64,000 nucleotides of DNA, from contig CAWBNY010000002.1 of NCBI GenBank assembly GCA_963790325.1, positions 868,001 to 932,000 of the forward strand, read 5' to 3'. Source of the DNA: JAXDMK01 sp963790325 (GTDB lineage: Bacteria > Actinomycetota > Acidimicrobiia > Acidimicrobiales > AC-14). Below, in pieces: positions 16,591-26,759 of this stretch; within the stretch, counting starts at the first letter, position 1; each line of letters starts with the position of its first letter. A program made the position numbers and the translations under genes. The notes beneath the pieces are model-generated. The model worked only from the letters and a program-made list of their open reading frames with translations. It searched no databases and had not been told where the DNA came from.

Positions 16591-17394
16591 GGCTCCTCCG
16601 AATCAGAGCCCTCGGTTAGGCTAGAGCTACGGCACACGATCGCTGTCATTGGGTTGAGGTGTGCACGCCAGCCGTGAAAACCGAGCGATAGAGGAATTGT
16701 CCTTTCAACTGCTAACCCAGCACTAGCGACAGCGAGCGCGCCACGGGACGCGTGATCCGTGGGGCCGCGCTCGTAGATACGAGTTGAATCGCCGCTGCCC
16801 ATATAGTCGCGCACCAGCGGCGTCGACCAGTGCATTAATCGGTCGTTCAAGAGCGCGGACAGGAGAGCGGGAGTTGGGCACCGTGATAATCATGGCTCCG
16901 CCGGGAATAAGGAACTCGGCAAGACGACGTACAAGCCTCCCCGGATCCGAAATGTATTCCAGTACTGATATAATCAGCACTAGGTTGAAAGTCGGAGACT
17001 GGGAACTCATAAGGCAGTCTACTGTGCCGGCCACTCGAATGATTTTAGCCGGCTCGCAATACTGCACCAATTCCTCTAGAGCGTGATCGCAATTAGTGAC
17101 TCGCTGCTCAACCCCACCTAGGAGCATTGCCGGCGCCGAATCGATCGCGACGGCGTGGCAGCCGTACCGCGTGGCTATCGCGCTGAATACTCCTGGACCG
17201 CTCCCATAGTCGAGAACCCAGGGCGAGGCTACACCTTGTATTTCGGAGCGGATCAGGATCTCGAGCGCTTTCATGCGAACGTGAAACGATGAGTGTGTCC
17301 TGTAGCGGGCAAGCCAGGTCGGGCTGACCGACTCAAAATGGTCGGATTGCGTCCCTGTTCCGTATGGATCGACCTTCCGCGGGGGTGATGTCAT
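16587..17394 (-). CDS. Class I SAM-dependent methyltransferase (one frameshift)
   Basis: The frame from the ATG at 17394 runs to 16723 and contains motif I VLDYGSGPGVFSAIA, VLIISVLEYISDPGRLVRRL and LIPGGAMIITVPN, as in UbiE/BioC-like methyltransferases. Beyond residue ~200 the family-like C terminus continues in another frame (ALAVASAGLAVERTIPLSLG) and stops at 16587, overlapping the next gene's ATG, so one indel near 16790 is likely. The start also overlaps the cysC2 stop as ATGA, so cysC2, this gene and the next glycosyltransferase form one transcript. It may O-methylate a sugar of the glycan; the acceptor is not known. Confidence 0.75.
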
Positions 17395-17986
17395 CGAGGA
17401 AGGGCGTCCCAGACTAACTCCACGGACTTCCGTATCGCCTGAGTCTGAGTGGCTACAACGAGATCAGGTACAGACGGAACCTCATACGGATCGTCCACCC
17501 CGGTCAGGTGGCTGATCACCCCCGCCTGCCGTTGTGCATAGAGGCCCTTGACATCACGTGCTGCGCAAACTGCCTTGGGGGTGGCTACATGCACCTCGAA
17601 AAATCTCCCCTTATGCAGCGCTGCTGGACCTCGTCACGAGCCATTTGATACGGCGAGACTAATGCGCATATTGCTACGATGCCGTTCCGGCTGAGGAGGT
17701 GGGCGACGAAGCCAACCCGGCGCACGTTCTCATTCCGGTCTGATGCTGTAAAGCCAAGGTCGCCACAGAGCGATTTTCGGAGAATGTCGCCATCGAGAAC
17801 CTCGACTAGATGGCCATCGCCAATCAGGCGCTCCGCGAGGCCAAAGGCAATAGTTGTCTTTCCCGCCGATGGGAGGCCTGTAAGCCACACAGTGAGCCCG
17901 TCGCAGAGCCGCATCCTCGGCGGCACTGACGAGTCGTCCAGGTTCTGTCCTGACTGGGACCCGTCGCTGGTGGATCTGAGTTTCAT
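17391..17986 (-). CDS. cysC: Adenylylsulfate kinase, second copy (one frameshift)
   Basis: From the ATG at 17986 (GGAAGG ten bases before it) the frame reads GLTVWLTGLPSAGKTTIAFG, VLDGDILRKSLCGDLGFTA and CALVSPYQMARDEVQ. It then shifts near 17610 and resumes with HVATPKAVCAARDVKGLYAQ and LTGVDDPYEVP, ending WDALPR at 17391. It is clearly paralogous to the CysC at the left edge. It phosphorylates APS to PAPS. Sitting inside the glycan cluster, operonic with a methyltransferase and a glycosyltransferase and next to a sulfotransferase, it probably supplies PAPS for sulfation rather than for cysteine synthesis. The stop overlaps the methyltransferase ATG, so the shift is probably a sequence error. 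Confidence 0.85.
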
Positions 17987-18030
17987 TTTCGCCTTCCCGT
18001 CTTTGGTGTCGTTCGCACGGCCGCTACCAG

Positions 18031-18164
18031 CCATTCTCACCGACCACGGACCAGTTCGTGACGTCGCAGTGCGTGCCGGCATACTCCGTGTGCCGCTGAG
18101 GGAAGGGTTGGCATCCGCTGACCCGAAGTTCTGCGGTCTGAAGACGACCGCCAACCGGCTATGA
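18031..18164 (+). pseudogene. N-terminal remnant of a cysQ-like gene
   Basis: The plus strand reads PAILTDHGPVRDVAVRAG followed by ILRVPLREGLASADP, matching AGAILADHALAGDLATRAG and ELLVTLREELAGAAP of the cysQ-like gene at 30714, with the DNA clearly alignable. It then ends in unrelated sequence and a stop at 18164. It lies divergent from cysC2 and partly over its upstream region. Confidence 0.6.
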
Positions 18165-18464
18165 TAACCTTCCCGGACTGCCGCTAGGTGGCCAGACGGC
18201 GTCGGGACGCTAAAGATGCCCTCGATGACGGGCGCCGGCTGGGTCGGAAGCGGATTTCTACGCTTTGGATAGCTCTTGTGAACTCTTAATGAAGCGGGCT
18301 GTGACGATTGGCCACGCTGCGCTCCTTGACGGACGCCAAGCTCGCCGCTTCTTCAAACGCACTTCCTTCCAAGATGATGCGAATGCTTGCGTCAGCCACT
18401 GCCCTATCCACCCGATAGCATCGTCTACGAATCGAGCGCTGGTGAGACTCCAAGTTGGCGACCG
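18165..18464. other. Intergenic region before sulfotransferase 1
   Basis: About 300 bases with no recognisable gene. It separates the cysQ remnant from the plus-strand sulfotransferase and presumably holds that gene's promoter, but no box stands out. Confidence 0.4.
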
Positions 18465-19400
18465 ATGACGAGTGTGCTCTACATCGGCGGTTTCGGGCGC
18501 AGCGGAAGCACGCTTCTCGAGCGCCTAGCGGGTACTCAGCGCGGCTTCTGTGCTGGCGGCGAGCTAGTCAACTATTGGTCACATGGGCTCCTGGAAGGCC
18601 GCCTCTGTGCCTGCGGGGAAACCTTCTACTCTTGCGGCTTCTGGTCCGCGGTACGAGAATCGGACCCCGTACTAGCTGATCATACTGTTGCGCGGATGAT
18701 CGTTGACACTCACAATGTTCTCCTTCGGACTCGTAACATACATCGCCTATGGTCGAAGCCGGCCAGACACTCTGTCCACGCTCGGCTGCCCGCAGAATAT
18801 AGAACGTCGATCGTCGCCCTTTACCGTGGCGTCCTCTCAGTATCTGGCGTGTCGACAGTCGTTGATTCTTCTAAGCATCCTACTTACGCCTACCTATTAG
18901 CCGCAAGCGGAGTACATGTGCGGGTGGTACATCTCGTGCGAGATCCCCGTGGTGTGGCTTATTCATGGACGCGGCGACGGATCGAGCCAGGCGGAGGGGC
19001 GGCCCTTGAGATGCATCGCTTCTCGCCTTACCAGAGTGCGCTCATCTGGGATTCCTGGAATTTGTCGTTCCGGTTCCTGCGCAATTGTTTCGAAGGCTAC
19101 ATGACGCTAAAATACGAGGAGCTCGTCGCTGATCCCTTAGGCGCCGTGGGATCGGTAATCGCTTTCGGAGCTACTTCCTCGATTGACAGGGCTGGCGGTG
19201 TATCACATAACGTCGGCCCTAACTCGCATTCTCTTTCCGGTAACCCGACTCGCTTTATCCAAACTGCGCCCGTGGTGACGCTCGACGATGAGTGGATGAA
19301 GGCGATGGCGAGGACGGCACGGGTGACGGTCACTGTGCTTACGATGCCGCTGCTGGTTCAATACGGCTATCCGCTACGCGTCCACCTTCCGGCGACGTGA
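18465..19400 (+). CDS. PAPS-dependent sulfotransferase 1
   Basis: The ~311-residue protein begins VLYIGGFGRSGSTLLERL, the 5-prime-phosphosulfate-binding loop of the sulfotransferase superfamily. A 3-prime-phosphate-binding stretch follows near residue 154: VVHLVRDPRGVAYSW. It transfers sulfate from PAPS to a hydroxyl, here presumably a sugar of the glycan. The ATG at 18465 is chosen because the conserved loop begins five residues later; an open extension to 18387 lacks family character. A Cys cluster (CAGGE, CACGE, CG) is seen near residue 35-60. The gene is oriented against its neighbours, next to cysC2. Confidence 0.85.
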   Translation: MTSVLYIGGFGRSGSTLLERLAGTQRGFCAGGELVNYWSHGLLEGRLCACGETFYSCGFWSAVRESDPVLADHTVARMIVDTHNVLLRTRNIHRLWSKPARHSVHARLPAEYRTSIVALYRGVLSVSGVSTVVDSSKHPTYAYLLAASGVHVRVVHLVRDPRGVAYSWTRRRIEPGGGAALEMHRFSPYQSALIWDSWNLSFRFLRNCFEGYMTLKYEELVADPLGAVGSVIAFGATSSIDRAGGVSHNVGPNSHSLSGNPTRFIQTAPVVTLDDEWMKAMARTARVTVTVLTMPLLVQYGYPLRVHLPAT

Positions 19401-19568
19401 TCGTGGGACGCTCGATGGCGGCGCTTCGGATATCAGCAGGGTGTGATGGCGGCAAGGAGGCCCCTGTTCGGGTGGCCGGCGTCGAGGAGCATTTGGATTC
19501 GTGGCTGGCGAGCCGTTTGAAGCCAATGAGTGCGTCCACTAGCTCGCAACTCAATGATCGCATCATCG

Positions 19569-20552
19569 CTAATAGCTGACCTTTCTAACAATCAACGGAC
19601 CTGCCCGAAACGTGAGAGCGGCCACGTGCCCATGTGCTGGACGCATGATCTGGTAACCACGACTGTCAAAGAACAAGCATCCCTCATGAGAATCGATGCT
19701 GGCACAGGCATCGGAGTCCGACATCCAGAATACCTCATAGTTAGCAGTTAGCGGACGAAATGACAGCTTGGTTGATTGGCGTAACGCCAAATACCGCGCC
19801 CTACGGGCGATCCGCTTAGGGGCCTGCGTCGTAGCGCGATACACTAACGAATTTCGCAGTGGTATCAAGCTCTTTCTGATGCGTTCTGGGCCTGTCAGGT
19901 CACGATAGCGCCGGACAGGGAGGCCCGCAGCACTCCAGCTCCTACAGTGCCAGGCAGGCGCCAAATAGGCGACGCCACCGATCGCGAGCACGCGATCCAC
20001 CTCCTCAAATGCCTTATCAGGGCGAAGGACGTGTTCCAGGGTCGCGATAGAGAATACAAATCGACAACTTCCCCGTTCCAGAGGTATGGCTTCCGCGCTT
20101 GCGCAAACTGCCCCCTTTCCATCGACGAATCGTCGAAGATGAGACAAAGAAAGGTCGAGAGCGCAGTAGTCCTCTCCGCCGACTCCGGCGAAGTTGCCCG
20201 AACCGGAGCCGATTTCCAGGACGACACCCGGAATCTGAGGCAAGTCTGTGAGCGACTCAAGATCATCGTACGACCCGTGCTGACACTTTTCCCGGAGGTA
20301 GCCGTCCTCGTTCTGATAGAAGCTACTTCGTGCGTCCTCGGGCTGGAGTCCTCCTCCAAGCGCTTCGCGAGTTGCGGAATCCTCGATCAGGATAGGGACA
20401 CTACCCACACGGGGATAGACAACGTCACATTGCGGGCAGCGGAGATCACTAAGCAAACGTTGTTCGATTCCTATGGCAAGACATGAGACGCAAACCAAGG
20501 GAAGCGCATTTGTCAGGCCGCTGCGATCTGAATCGGACGGCATGCCGTGCAA
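19569..20552 (-). CDS. SAM-dependent methyltransferase with N-terminal zinc-ribbon-like segment
   Basis: The 327-residue protein has a short Cys-pair region near the N terminus (VCVSCLAIG, then RCPQCDVVYPRVGSVPILI) like Trm112-type methyltransferase heads. A class I fold follows, with motif I VVLEIGSGSGNFAG, YCALDLS and ATLEHVLRPDKAFEEVDRVL. Small-molecule or sugar O-methyltransferases of this shape occur in glycan clusters. The frame is intact. The start at 20552 is the longest; ATG two codons later is an alternative. Its target is unknown. Confidence 0.8.
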   Translation of the reverse strand: MHGMPSDSDRSGLTNALPLVCVSCLAIGIEQRLLSDLRCPQCDVVYPRVGSVPILIEDSATREALGGGLQPEDARSSFYQNEDGYLREKCQHGSYDDLESLTDLPQIPGVVLEIGSGSGNFAGVGGEDYCALDLSLSHLRRFVDGKGAVCASAEAIPLERGSCRFVFSIATLEHVLRPDKAFEEVDRVLAIGGVAYLAPAWHCRSWSAAGLPVRRYRDLTGPERIRKSLIPLRNSLVYRATTQAPKRIARRARYLALRQSTKLSFRPLTANYEVFWMSDSDACASIDSHEGCLFFDSRGYQIMRPAHGHVAALTFRAGPLIVRKVSY

Positions 20553-20639
20553 AACCGGCTCTTGACCATGCAGGTAGACGGAGGTAATTGTAACAGCTAG
20601 CGCCGATCGGACCTGTCCTCAAGCCCCGACGGGCTCGGT

Positions 20640-21925
20640 CGTCTGCGGGGCCGAGGAGTGATCGACTCCAGCTCGACCGGCGGCGAGTCGCACGGATTAC
20701 TTCAGCGGGGTGTGATGGTGGCGAGCAGTGACCAGTTGGGCCGCCCCGCGTAGAGGAGCGTGCGGATGCGGTAGTTCCGAAACCGGGAAAAGCCGAACGC
20801 GACCCGCTTGACGCGCTTGATCAGATTGTTGGCCGCCTCGGTTGGCACGATCGTCACCTGCGCCTGGTGCCAGGCGGCGATCTGGCAACGCCAACGGATG
20901 AGCGTCCGACCAAGCCGGCGGATCTCCGGTGGGCAGTCGGCGTCCTGGAGGTCATGGCCCAGACGGGTGACCCAGTCGAGGGCCAGGTCCGGGTCGCTGT
21001 GGAAGTAGAGGGCCCGAACTGCCTCCTTGGCGTGCCAGGCCGTGGTCACCTCCCCTCGGGGGTCGCCGGCTCGCAGCAGGCCGAGGAGCTTGGTGCGGCC
21101 CTTCTCGTCGAGGCGCTCGTCGGCCTTGGTGAGCAACCGGCGACACCGGTAGAGCGGGTCGTGCTTGCGGCCCCGGTGGCCCAGGGTGTCGTCCTGGACC
21201 CGCCGCCGGCACTCGTCCAGCGCGGCGTTGGCCAGCTTGATGAGATGAAACGGGTCCGCCACCTGGATGGCGTCGGGGACCATGGTGTCGAACACGGCCC
21301 GGTAGGGACCGGACAGGTCCAAGGTGGCGAACTCGATGTCGTCCAGCCAGTCCTGGCCTCGGTCCCCGAGCCATGCACAGGGCCCGGTGGTGCTGCGACC
21401 AGCCACGATGTCGAGCAGGCGCCCGGCGCGTACGTCAACGATGGAGGTCGACCAGAGCTGGCGGCGCCAGGGCCCTTCGTGGACGAACAGCGTCTCGTCC
21501 AGTCCCAAGGCGGTGACGGTGCCGATACGGTCGGGATCGTCGTCGACCAGGGCGGTGCCGAAAGCGAGCACGGTGTCGTTGATGGTGTGCCAGTCACAGC
21601 CGAGCTCGACGGCCACCTCGTTCACCGTGCGGCCCCAACGACCGACCTGCTCGGTCACCCACCTCCCGGCCCGATCGGTCATCACCAGGCGGGCCGCGGC
21701 AATGCTCAACGCTTCCTCGGTCCAAGACCCGACCGCACACGCCGGGCTCTGGCAACTCCAGCGGTGCTTGCGCCACACGAGGCGAGCGGGGCGGCCGAAT
21801 GCGGGTAAGTCGACGAGTACCACCTGCGGCCGATCCTTGATCACCAAACGCCGCACGTTTGACCCTACTATTGGCGCGGGTCACGAATACTGCTTGCGTG
21901 TCGCAGCCTACTGGAGCCAACGACC
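20640..21925 (-). mobile_element. ISL3-family insertion sequence (ends not defined)
   Basis: The element is defined by its transposase; I could not identify terminal inverted repeats or a target duplication by eye, so the ends are approximate. It interrupts the low-GC glycan cluster between a methyltransferase and the acyltransferase. Confidence 0.5.
20702..21856 (-). CDS. ISL3-family transposase
   Basis: The 384-residue frame contains the ISL3 signatures LVWRKHRWSCQSPACAVGSW, LGCDWHTINDTVLAFG, ALGLDETLF, SIVDVRAGRLLDIVAGR, DLSGPYRAVFDTMVPDA, DPFHLIKLANAALDECRRR and a C-terminal EAANNLIKRVKRVAFGFSRF. These cover the DDE domain, with ALGLDET and DLSGPY around the acidic residues. The usual N-terminal zinc-finger Cys pair is missing in this frame: related sequence (VGCDTQAVFVTRANS) lies just upstream in another frame, reaching ~21910. 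The N terminus may be frameshifted and the copy possibly inactive. GC is higher than in the glycan genes around it. Confidence 0.9.
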   Translation of the reverse strand: MRRLVIKDRPQVVLVDLPAFGRPARLVWRKHRWSCQSPACAVGSWTEEALSIAAARLVMTDRAGRWVTEQVGRWGRTVNEVAVELGCDWHTINDTVLAFGTALVDDDPDRIGTVTALGLDETLFVHEGPWRRQLWSTSIVDVRAGRLLDIVAGRSTTGPCAWLGDRGQDWLDDIEFATLDLSGPYRAVFDTMVPDAIQVADPFHLIKLANAALDECRRRVQDDTLGHRGRKHDPLYRCRRLLTKADERLDEKGRTKLLGLLRAGDPRGEVTTAWHAKEAVRALYFHSDPDLALDWVTRLGHDLQDADCPPEIRRLGRTLIRWRCQIAAWHQAQVTIVPTEAANNLIKRVKRVAFGFSRFRNYRIRTLLYAGRPNWSLLATITPR

Positions 21926-21959
21926 TTGTGTTAACCCGCCGGCTGGGAATGACCTACGT

Positions 21960-22480
21960 GGGGGGATCTAAAGTGTGAATCGGTCCCACCTCTTCAAACC
22001 GGGTTTTGGGAAATGAGCGAAGTCTGACCATCCCCGGAGCGAAGCAGGGGCCTTGCGAACGTGATGGTTTCAAAGCTTCCAAGTTTGGGAGAGCATCTGG
22101 GAGATGGACCCCTTTAGCGGGGGAAGGGGAGGCCTCCCTGTGGCAACCTCTCCGGATCGTTCGGCGACCGCCAGCATCCGAAAAACTTCCAGCCCAATAG
22201 GGGCTTCTGCCGGGTCGATACCGCCGTTGCCGGCAGTGTTCTCCCATCGCTTTAGCGACACTAAGGGCGTGTGTGGAAGCGGATTCGCTGCGGTTTAGGC
22301 CTATAGGGCCAGGTGACGCCGCCAGCGTGGAGCTGCGCCCGTAACTGGTAGTATCCGGAAATCGTTTGAAGCTGTGCCTGCATCGCTTGACCTGCTTCAC
22401 GCACAGATTCAGTTCCTCGGTGGGGCCGTTCGATGCGCCAGTGCTGTGCTAGGCCAGGATCTCGGTGCGCCACGGCCTGA
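21960..22480. other. Gene-free stretch between two IS elements
   Basis: No gene is recognisable. Bases 22128-22262 resemble 23957-24110 on the far side of the ISAzo13 remnant (see the repeat entries). The rest looks like IS or deletion debris. Confidence 0.4.
22128..22262. repeat. Diverged direct repeat, left copy
   Basis: Stretches such as ACCGCCAGCATCCG, TGCCGGGTCGATACCG and TCTCCCATCGCTTTA match, in the same order, ACCGCCAGCACCCG, CGCCAGGCCGATAGCCG and TCTCCCATCGCTGCA near 23990-24085. On the minus strand both copies read RWEN/RWET and then FRMLAVAE/TRVLAVVE, so they may be ends of the same unknown gene. Confidence 0.4.
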
Positions 22481-22559
22481 GGGTGGGAACGGACGTGGTC
22501 GGAGAGCTCGGTCCACGTCTTGGCCTCGCAGTCGGCCTCGGGCATCGCAACCGGCGCTT

Positions 22560-23770
22560 AGCTTAGGCTGACCGCGGGATTTGATCGCAGCAATGGTGTA
22601 GTTCCATTCGCCGTGCCAGTCGTGTGCGGCGTGAGCGCGATGGTGGCGTAGTCGGCGTCGGAGACCTTGACCCCGGTGGGGGTACCAGTCGGGGTCGTAG
22701 GCGGCCTGCACGGTGAGCCCGGTCTGGGTGGTCGTGGCGGCGATGAGCTCGACGATGGTGCGGATGTCGGGCGAGGGGCCGGCCCCGCCGTTCATCGAGA
22801 TGAAGGAGAAGAGGCGGTGCTCGATCTTGTTCCACTTGGAGGTGCCGGGCGGGAGTGGGACACGGTGATCTCGAGGCGGTGTCGGCCGCCAGTCGGGCCA
22901 GGTGCCATTTCCAGGCCGGGTACCCGGTAGCCGTTGGAACGCCGGCATCGGCGGTGATCAGCAGCTTGGTGGCGGTGGGGAACCGGACCCGGCCGATCCG
23001 CTCGTCATCAGCGCCGGACGGACGATCCGGCAACTCGGCGGTGTCCGCGGTGTCGCCGACCAACACCCAGCCCTCGTCGTTGCCGACGTCGTAAACGCCA
23101 TAAAGGATGGCCTTGGCGAACTCGCCGAGGGCCCGATCGGCGAAGTCGCGCACGTTGACGCGCACCGGCTCCGCCGGCTGGCTGACTCCCGGCCACCGTC
23201 GCAATAGCCCCTGATCAGCCTCTTGGTGTCGACCGAGATGACCGGCTGGCCGGCGCCGACGTGGCCGGCGGCGAGGTCGTTGAGGTAAACGGAACTGGCC
23301 GTCACGATCAGGATGCGTGGTCCTCGTTCCGCTCTGGCCGGGGCCTGCAGCGAGTAGCTGATCTGGTGCAGCAGGCGGCGAACGATCTGGCCGAGACCGG
23401 AATCCTGGCGGGCTCGCAGGTCACGCGCCAGCTCATAGGTCGACTTCAACGTCCAGCGCAGCAACGACATCGGGTCGCCCCGGGTGTCGGGGTGGACCAG
23501 CTCGTCGAGCGCCTCGGCCAGGCGGGCTGCTTGTCGACGGCGGCTCGTCGCGCTCCGGGCCCGCAGCGATTCGACGGCTCGATGCCGGTCCGACCTCCGC
23601 CTGGGCCTTGATCACCGCGTCGGCGAACAGGCCCAACGCGCCGGCGACCGCCGACTTGCCGCGCCTGAACGCCCGGGCCATCGACCCGGCCACCACCCGC
23701 CGCTGGACCTCGTTCCAGGCGAGGCAGCACCGTCGTGAAAAAGTCCCAACCCTCCGGCGCGGCCTCCACG
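22560..23770 (-). pseudogene. ISAzo13-family transposase, multiply frameshifted
   Basis: Fragments in different minus-strand frames reconstruct an ISAzo13 transposase: MSLLRWTLKSTYELARDL and RLLHQISYSLQAPA (~23300-23470), PVISVDTKR (~23225), VRVNVRDFADRALGEFAKA with YGVYDVGNDEGWVLVGD (~23060-23160), KLLITADAG (~22960) and SKWNKIEHRLFSFISMNGG (~22800), followed by LIAATTTQTGL and a degraded C terminus. Residues upstream of 23470 fit the N-terminal helix-turn-helix part but are badly shifted. No terminal repeats were recognised. It lies beside the ISL3 copy and together they mark an insertion-prone spot. Confidence 0.75.
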
Positions 23771-23774
23771 CCAC

Positions 23775-24319
23775 AACTCTACCCCGCGCTGATCAATCTG
23801 TGGTGGACCCTTAGTCCACGCCAGCCAAGGTGAAGTGGCCCTACTCGGCGGCCGGGCGGGGCGGCCGAACCGAAACCAGATCCCGGAAGTAGATCGGCAT
23901 CCGGTCATGGGCCTCGGCCCGCACGCGGCAGCTCCCGCACGGCACCTGGGAGGCGGTGGTTTCGACGGTGACAACCACCTCCGCTGGCCTTCGACAACCG
24001 CCAGCACCCGGGTCCGGTCGAGTCCCGAGGAGCGTTTCCGCCAGGCCGATAGCCGTCGTCGCTCACCAAGGGTCTCCCATCGCTGCAGCCGTTACAGAAG
24101 GCGCAACGATGACTGGGCTCTGGCCCCTGTGGTGAATATCCTCCTGCGTCCTGCCCCCACTCCAACGCGAAGAGCCGGGGAAAGCCAGCCCGGGCCCGCC
24201 GGTCTCGTGTGGCCTTCGGAGCTGGCAGGCAGCGGTCAGCGGGGTGGCAGCCCCGACGGTGATGAACATCAGCGACGTGCTGGGGGTCCCCGTCGCTCTG
24301 GAAGACCTTTCTTCACCCA
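23775..24319. other. Gene-free stretch between the ISAzo13 remnant and the acyltransferase
   Basis: No gene can be supported. Bases 23957-24110 are the second copy of the diverged repeat; the remainder gives no family-like protein in any frame. Confidence 0.4.
23957..24110. repeat. Diverged direct repeat, right copy
   Basis: This is the partner of 22128-22262. The minus strand reads QRWETLGERRRLSAWRKRS and then TRVLAVVEGQRRW. The two copies bracket the ISAzo13 remnant but are far too diverged and long to be a target-site duplication. Confidence 0.4.
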
Positions 24320-25352
24320 TCACCGAAATCGGTCCCGTATTGCAAGTAAAGGGCGTTCGATGACAAAGTAGCTAAGCGTCGTCGCCCCGACCGTAGTTAG
24401 TCCTGCGGCTGCGACCTGAGTGTGACCCTCCAGGCCGAGGAGCCCCCGACTAAAAAACCAGAATACTGGTGCATGCCATAAATACAGACCGTAGGACATT
24501 CGGCCGATATAAACCAGCGGCTTCAAGCCCAATATCCGACCAGGCAACCACGATCGTGCTCCGCTGCCCACCACAATCACAAGGCACACTGCGACGTAAA
24601 AGAGGGAAAGAATGCCGAAGTAGAGCCATGGCGACTCTACCCTCGCACCGAAAAGACAAACCGCGATTACTGCCAGAGCCGCCCACCCTGCTGCGCGCTC
24701 AGCACCATGATGAACGGTCCACGTCCAATCGATCCCAGATCATAACACCCAAAAGACATCCGACGAGTAAGCCGTCGAACCGAACGTCGGAGGCATAGTA
24801 GAGGTAATCCCACGGTGCACCGGCGAGAACCAGGAAGGAACGCCACACTGTGATGGCTCCGACGACCGCGAGAAGGAACCGAAAAGCGCTGTTGCGCCTC
24901 CGCAAAAGCCACATCAGCGTGGGTGGCCACACTAGGTAAAATTGCTCTTCGAGCGCCAACGACCACAGATGGCCGAGTGGACCCATGGGTACGCCTGCGA
25001 CCTCAGCCCAATTCGCGACATACAATAACCCATATATGTTCGTGAGAAGGACCTCGTGTTTCGAGGTGGCAGGAAGAGTAATGATGGCGACCGTTACAAC
25101 CGTTCCGAGCATTACACATAGAGCTGGCAGGAGGCGTATAGCGCGCCGTGTATAGAATCTACGGAGCCTTATAGTGCCCGTCCGCCTCACCTCGACTAGC
25201 AACAGGACGGTTATTAGGTAACCGCTAAGTACGAAGAATACATCGACGCCAAGAAAGCCGCCCCTAGGCGGAAGTCCCCCATGAAAGACCAAGACACAGA
25301 TAACTGCGATCGTGCGTATCCCATCCAACCTCGGCTGGTAATTGAATGACAC
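24320..25352 (-). CDS. Acyltransferase 3 (OafA/YrhL-like) membrane O-acyltransferase, one frameshift
   Basis: From the GTG at 25352 the frame reads YQPRLDGIRTIAVICVLVFH, GGFLGVDVFFVLSGYLIT, RRFYTRRAIRLLPAL and HLWSLALEEQFYLVWP, the defining motifs of the acyltransferase-3 family. It shifts near 24710 and resumes as CLVIVVGSGARSW, LVYIGRMSYGLYLWHAPVFW to a stop at 24320. About ten membrane helices are expected. These enzymes O-acetylate or acylate surface sugars, so the glycan is probably acylated. The frame is open upstream to 25550, but that would overlap the Wzx C terminus, so the GTG (GAGG upstream) is preferred. Confidence 0.85.
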
Positions 25353-25392
25353 GATTCGGTCCTCGGTTGAGGCTTCGATATCTGAGCGAATA

Positions 25393-26759
25393 CTATTCCG
25401 GCCCCTCACGACGATTTCTCCGCATCCCGCCGGGCACCCGCCTGTTGCAATAACGCCGACTCCTATCGGAGTTACCGCCACATTTGAAGCGTAGTCGCCA
25501 GAGATATAATGCGCCAGCCCAGTAACCCACCAGCGAGGCGAAGCTTGCACCGATAAGTCCGAAGGGGGGGAGTAGAATGGCTAAGAGAGTAAGACCGATA
25601 ATCAGTCCGACCACCTCGCCTTTGCTGCCCGTCCATGGGCTTCCCTCGGCAAGCGATACGCCGACAAGCACGTCCTTCAACCCGTAGCCAATAGTCGCTA
25701 TGGTTAAAACGATTGCTAGAGGCACAGCGTCAATATAGGCCCGCCCATAGACTAATGGGACGGCCAGGGGCAGCATCATACAAACAGCGAGGCCTAACGG
25801 AAGGGCCGTGCGCCAAAAATCTTTATAAGCCGTTGGCCCTCCGCATGCCGATCCGAGGACCCGACTGCTGTTCTCGCTATTCGGGTACCGTGAGTTGTCG
25901 CAGCGCCGACGAAACGAGGGTGAGGACGTTTGCGGCTCCTGCGGCTACCACGTACACGCCGACCTGGCGGGCTGGAAGCGAGACGGCGATCACTGCTTGA
26001 TCAGTTTTGAGAATCAGACCTTGAGATGCCTGACCCACTTGGGCGCGCAGTCCATATCGCAGAAGTTCCATTACTCCGGGATCATTGTGAGGACCGGTGG
26101 CAGCTGCCTCTGAACCTGGTGTTCTCGATTCGAATGTCCGTTGAATGCTAAGTACCGGATCCCGAATACTGCCGCGTTGAGGCGCGACGTGCGAGACGAC
26201 GCTACGGCTTTAAGGGAGAGTGCCGCCGGTCCACTGCAATGTCGCCACCAAAATGGCGTAGCCGAGCGGCAATACCATGCGAAGAATGTTATACAGTCTC
26301 AAACGGTTAGCCCCCAGCGCCGATGCAACCGCTACTTGCGCGGAAAGGGACGGTGTGACGACAAGTGAGTAGCAATAGCCAGCGCCGAGAACGCCCGGTC
26401 CCGCCGGGAAAACAGTAGTCTTACTAGGGATAGCGCAATAACCGTCATACCTAATCCGAGTATGATTGACAAGCAAACGGCCTTAGCTAGAATGTCTCCG
26501 GATGACAAGCGGTATTGCGCCGTGAAGTAGGCGGTTGCAGCAGGAATGCCGAGCGCACCGAGCGTACTAATCATTCCAGGAACGATCATGGCTTTCGGGA
26601 GTTCCCCCCGCCCGGTGGGCCCAAACCATCTTGCAAGCGCGATCGCGACTGCAAAGCCAAGGAGGGCTACGACTAGATTCGTACCGACTGTGGTCGCGTA
26701 TTCCCCCCTCAACCAGCGGAGCGGTCGGGTCCCGGAGCGGGACTTGTCGAGAAGGTTCA
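25393..26759 (-). CDS. wzx: Wzx-type flippase (polysaccharide transporter), broken by several frameshifts
   Basis: The gene is reconstructed from four frames: WLRGEYATTVGTNLVVALLG and GPTGRGELPKAMIVPG from the ATG at 26759, SLVVTPSLSAQVAVASALG (~26375), LILKTDQAVIAVSLPARQVG (~26010) and a C-terminal part YIDAVPLAIVLTIATIGYG to GALYLWRLRF and the stop at 25393. The span of ~455 codons, the helix pattern and the order of segments fit a MATE/Wzx oligosaccharide flippase, which moves lipid-linked repeat units across the membrane. Intact couplings around it make sequence error plausible; pseudogenisation cannot be excluded. Its ATG is embedded in the end of the Wzy frame. Confidence 0.7.
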
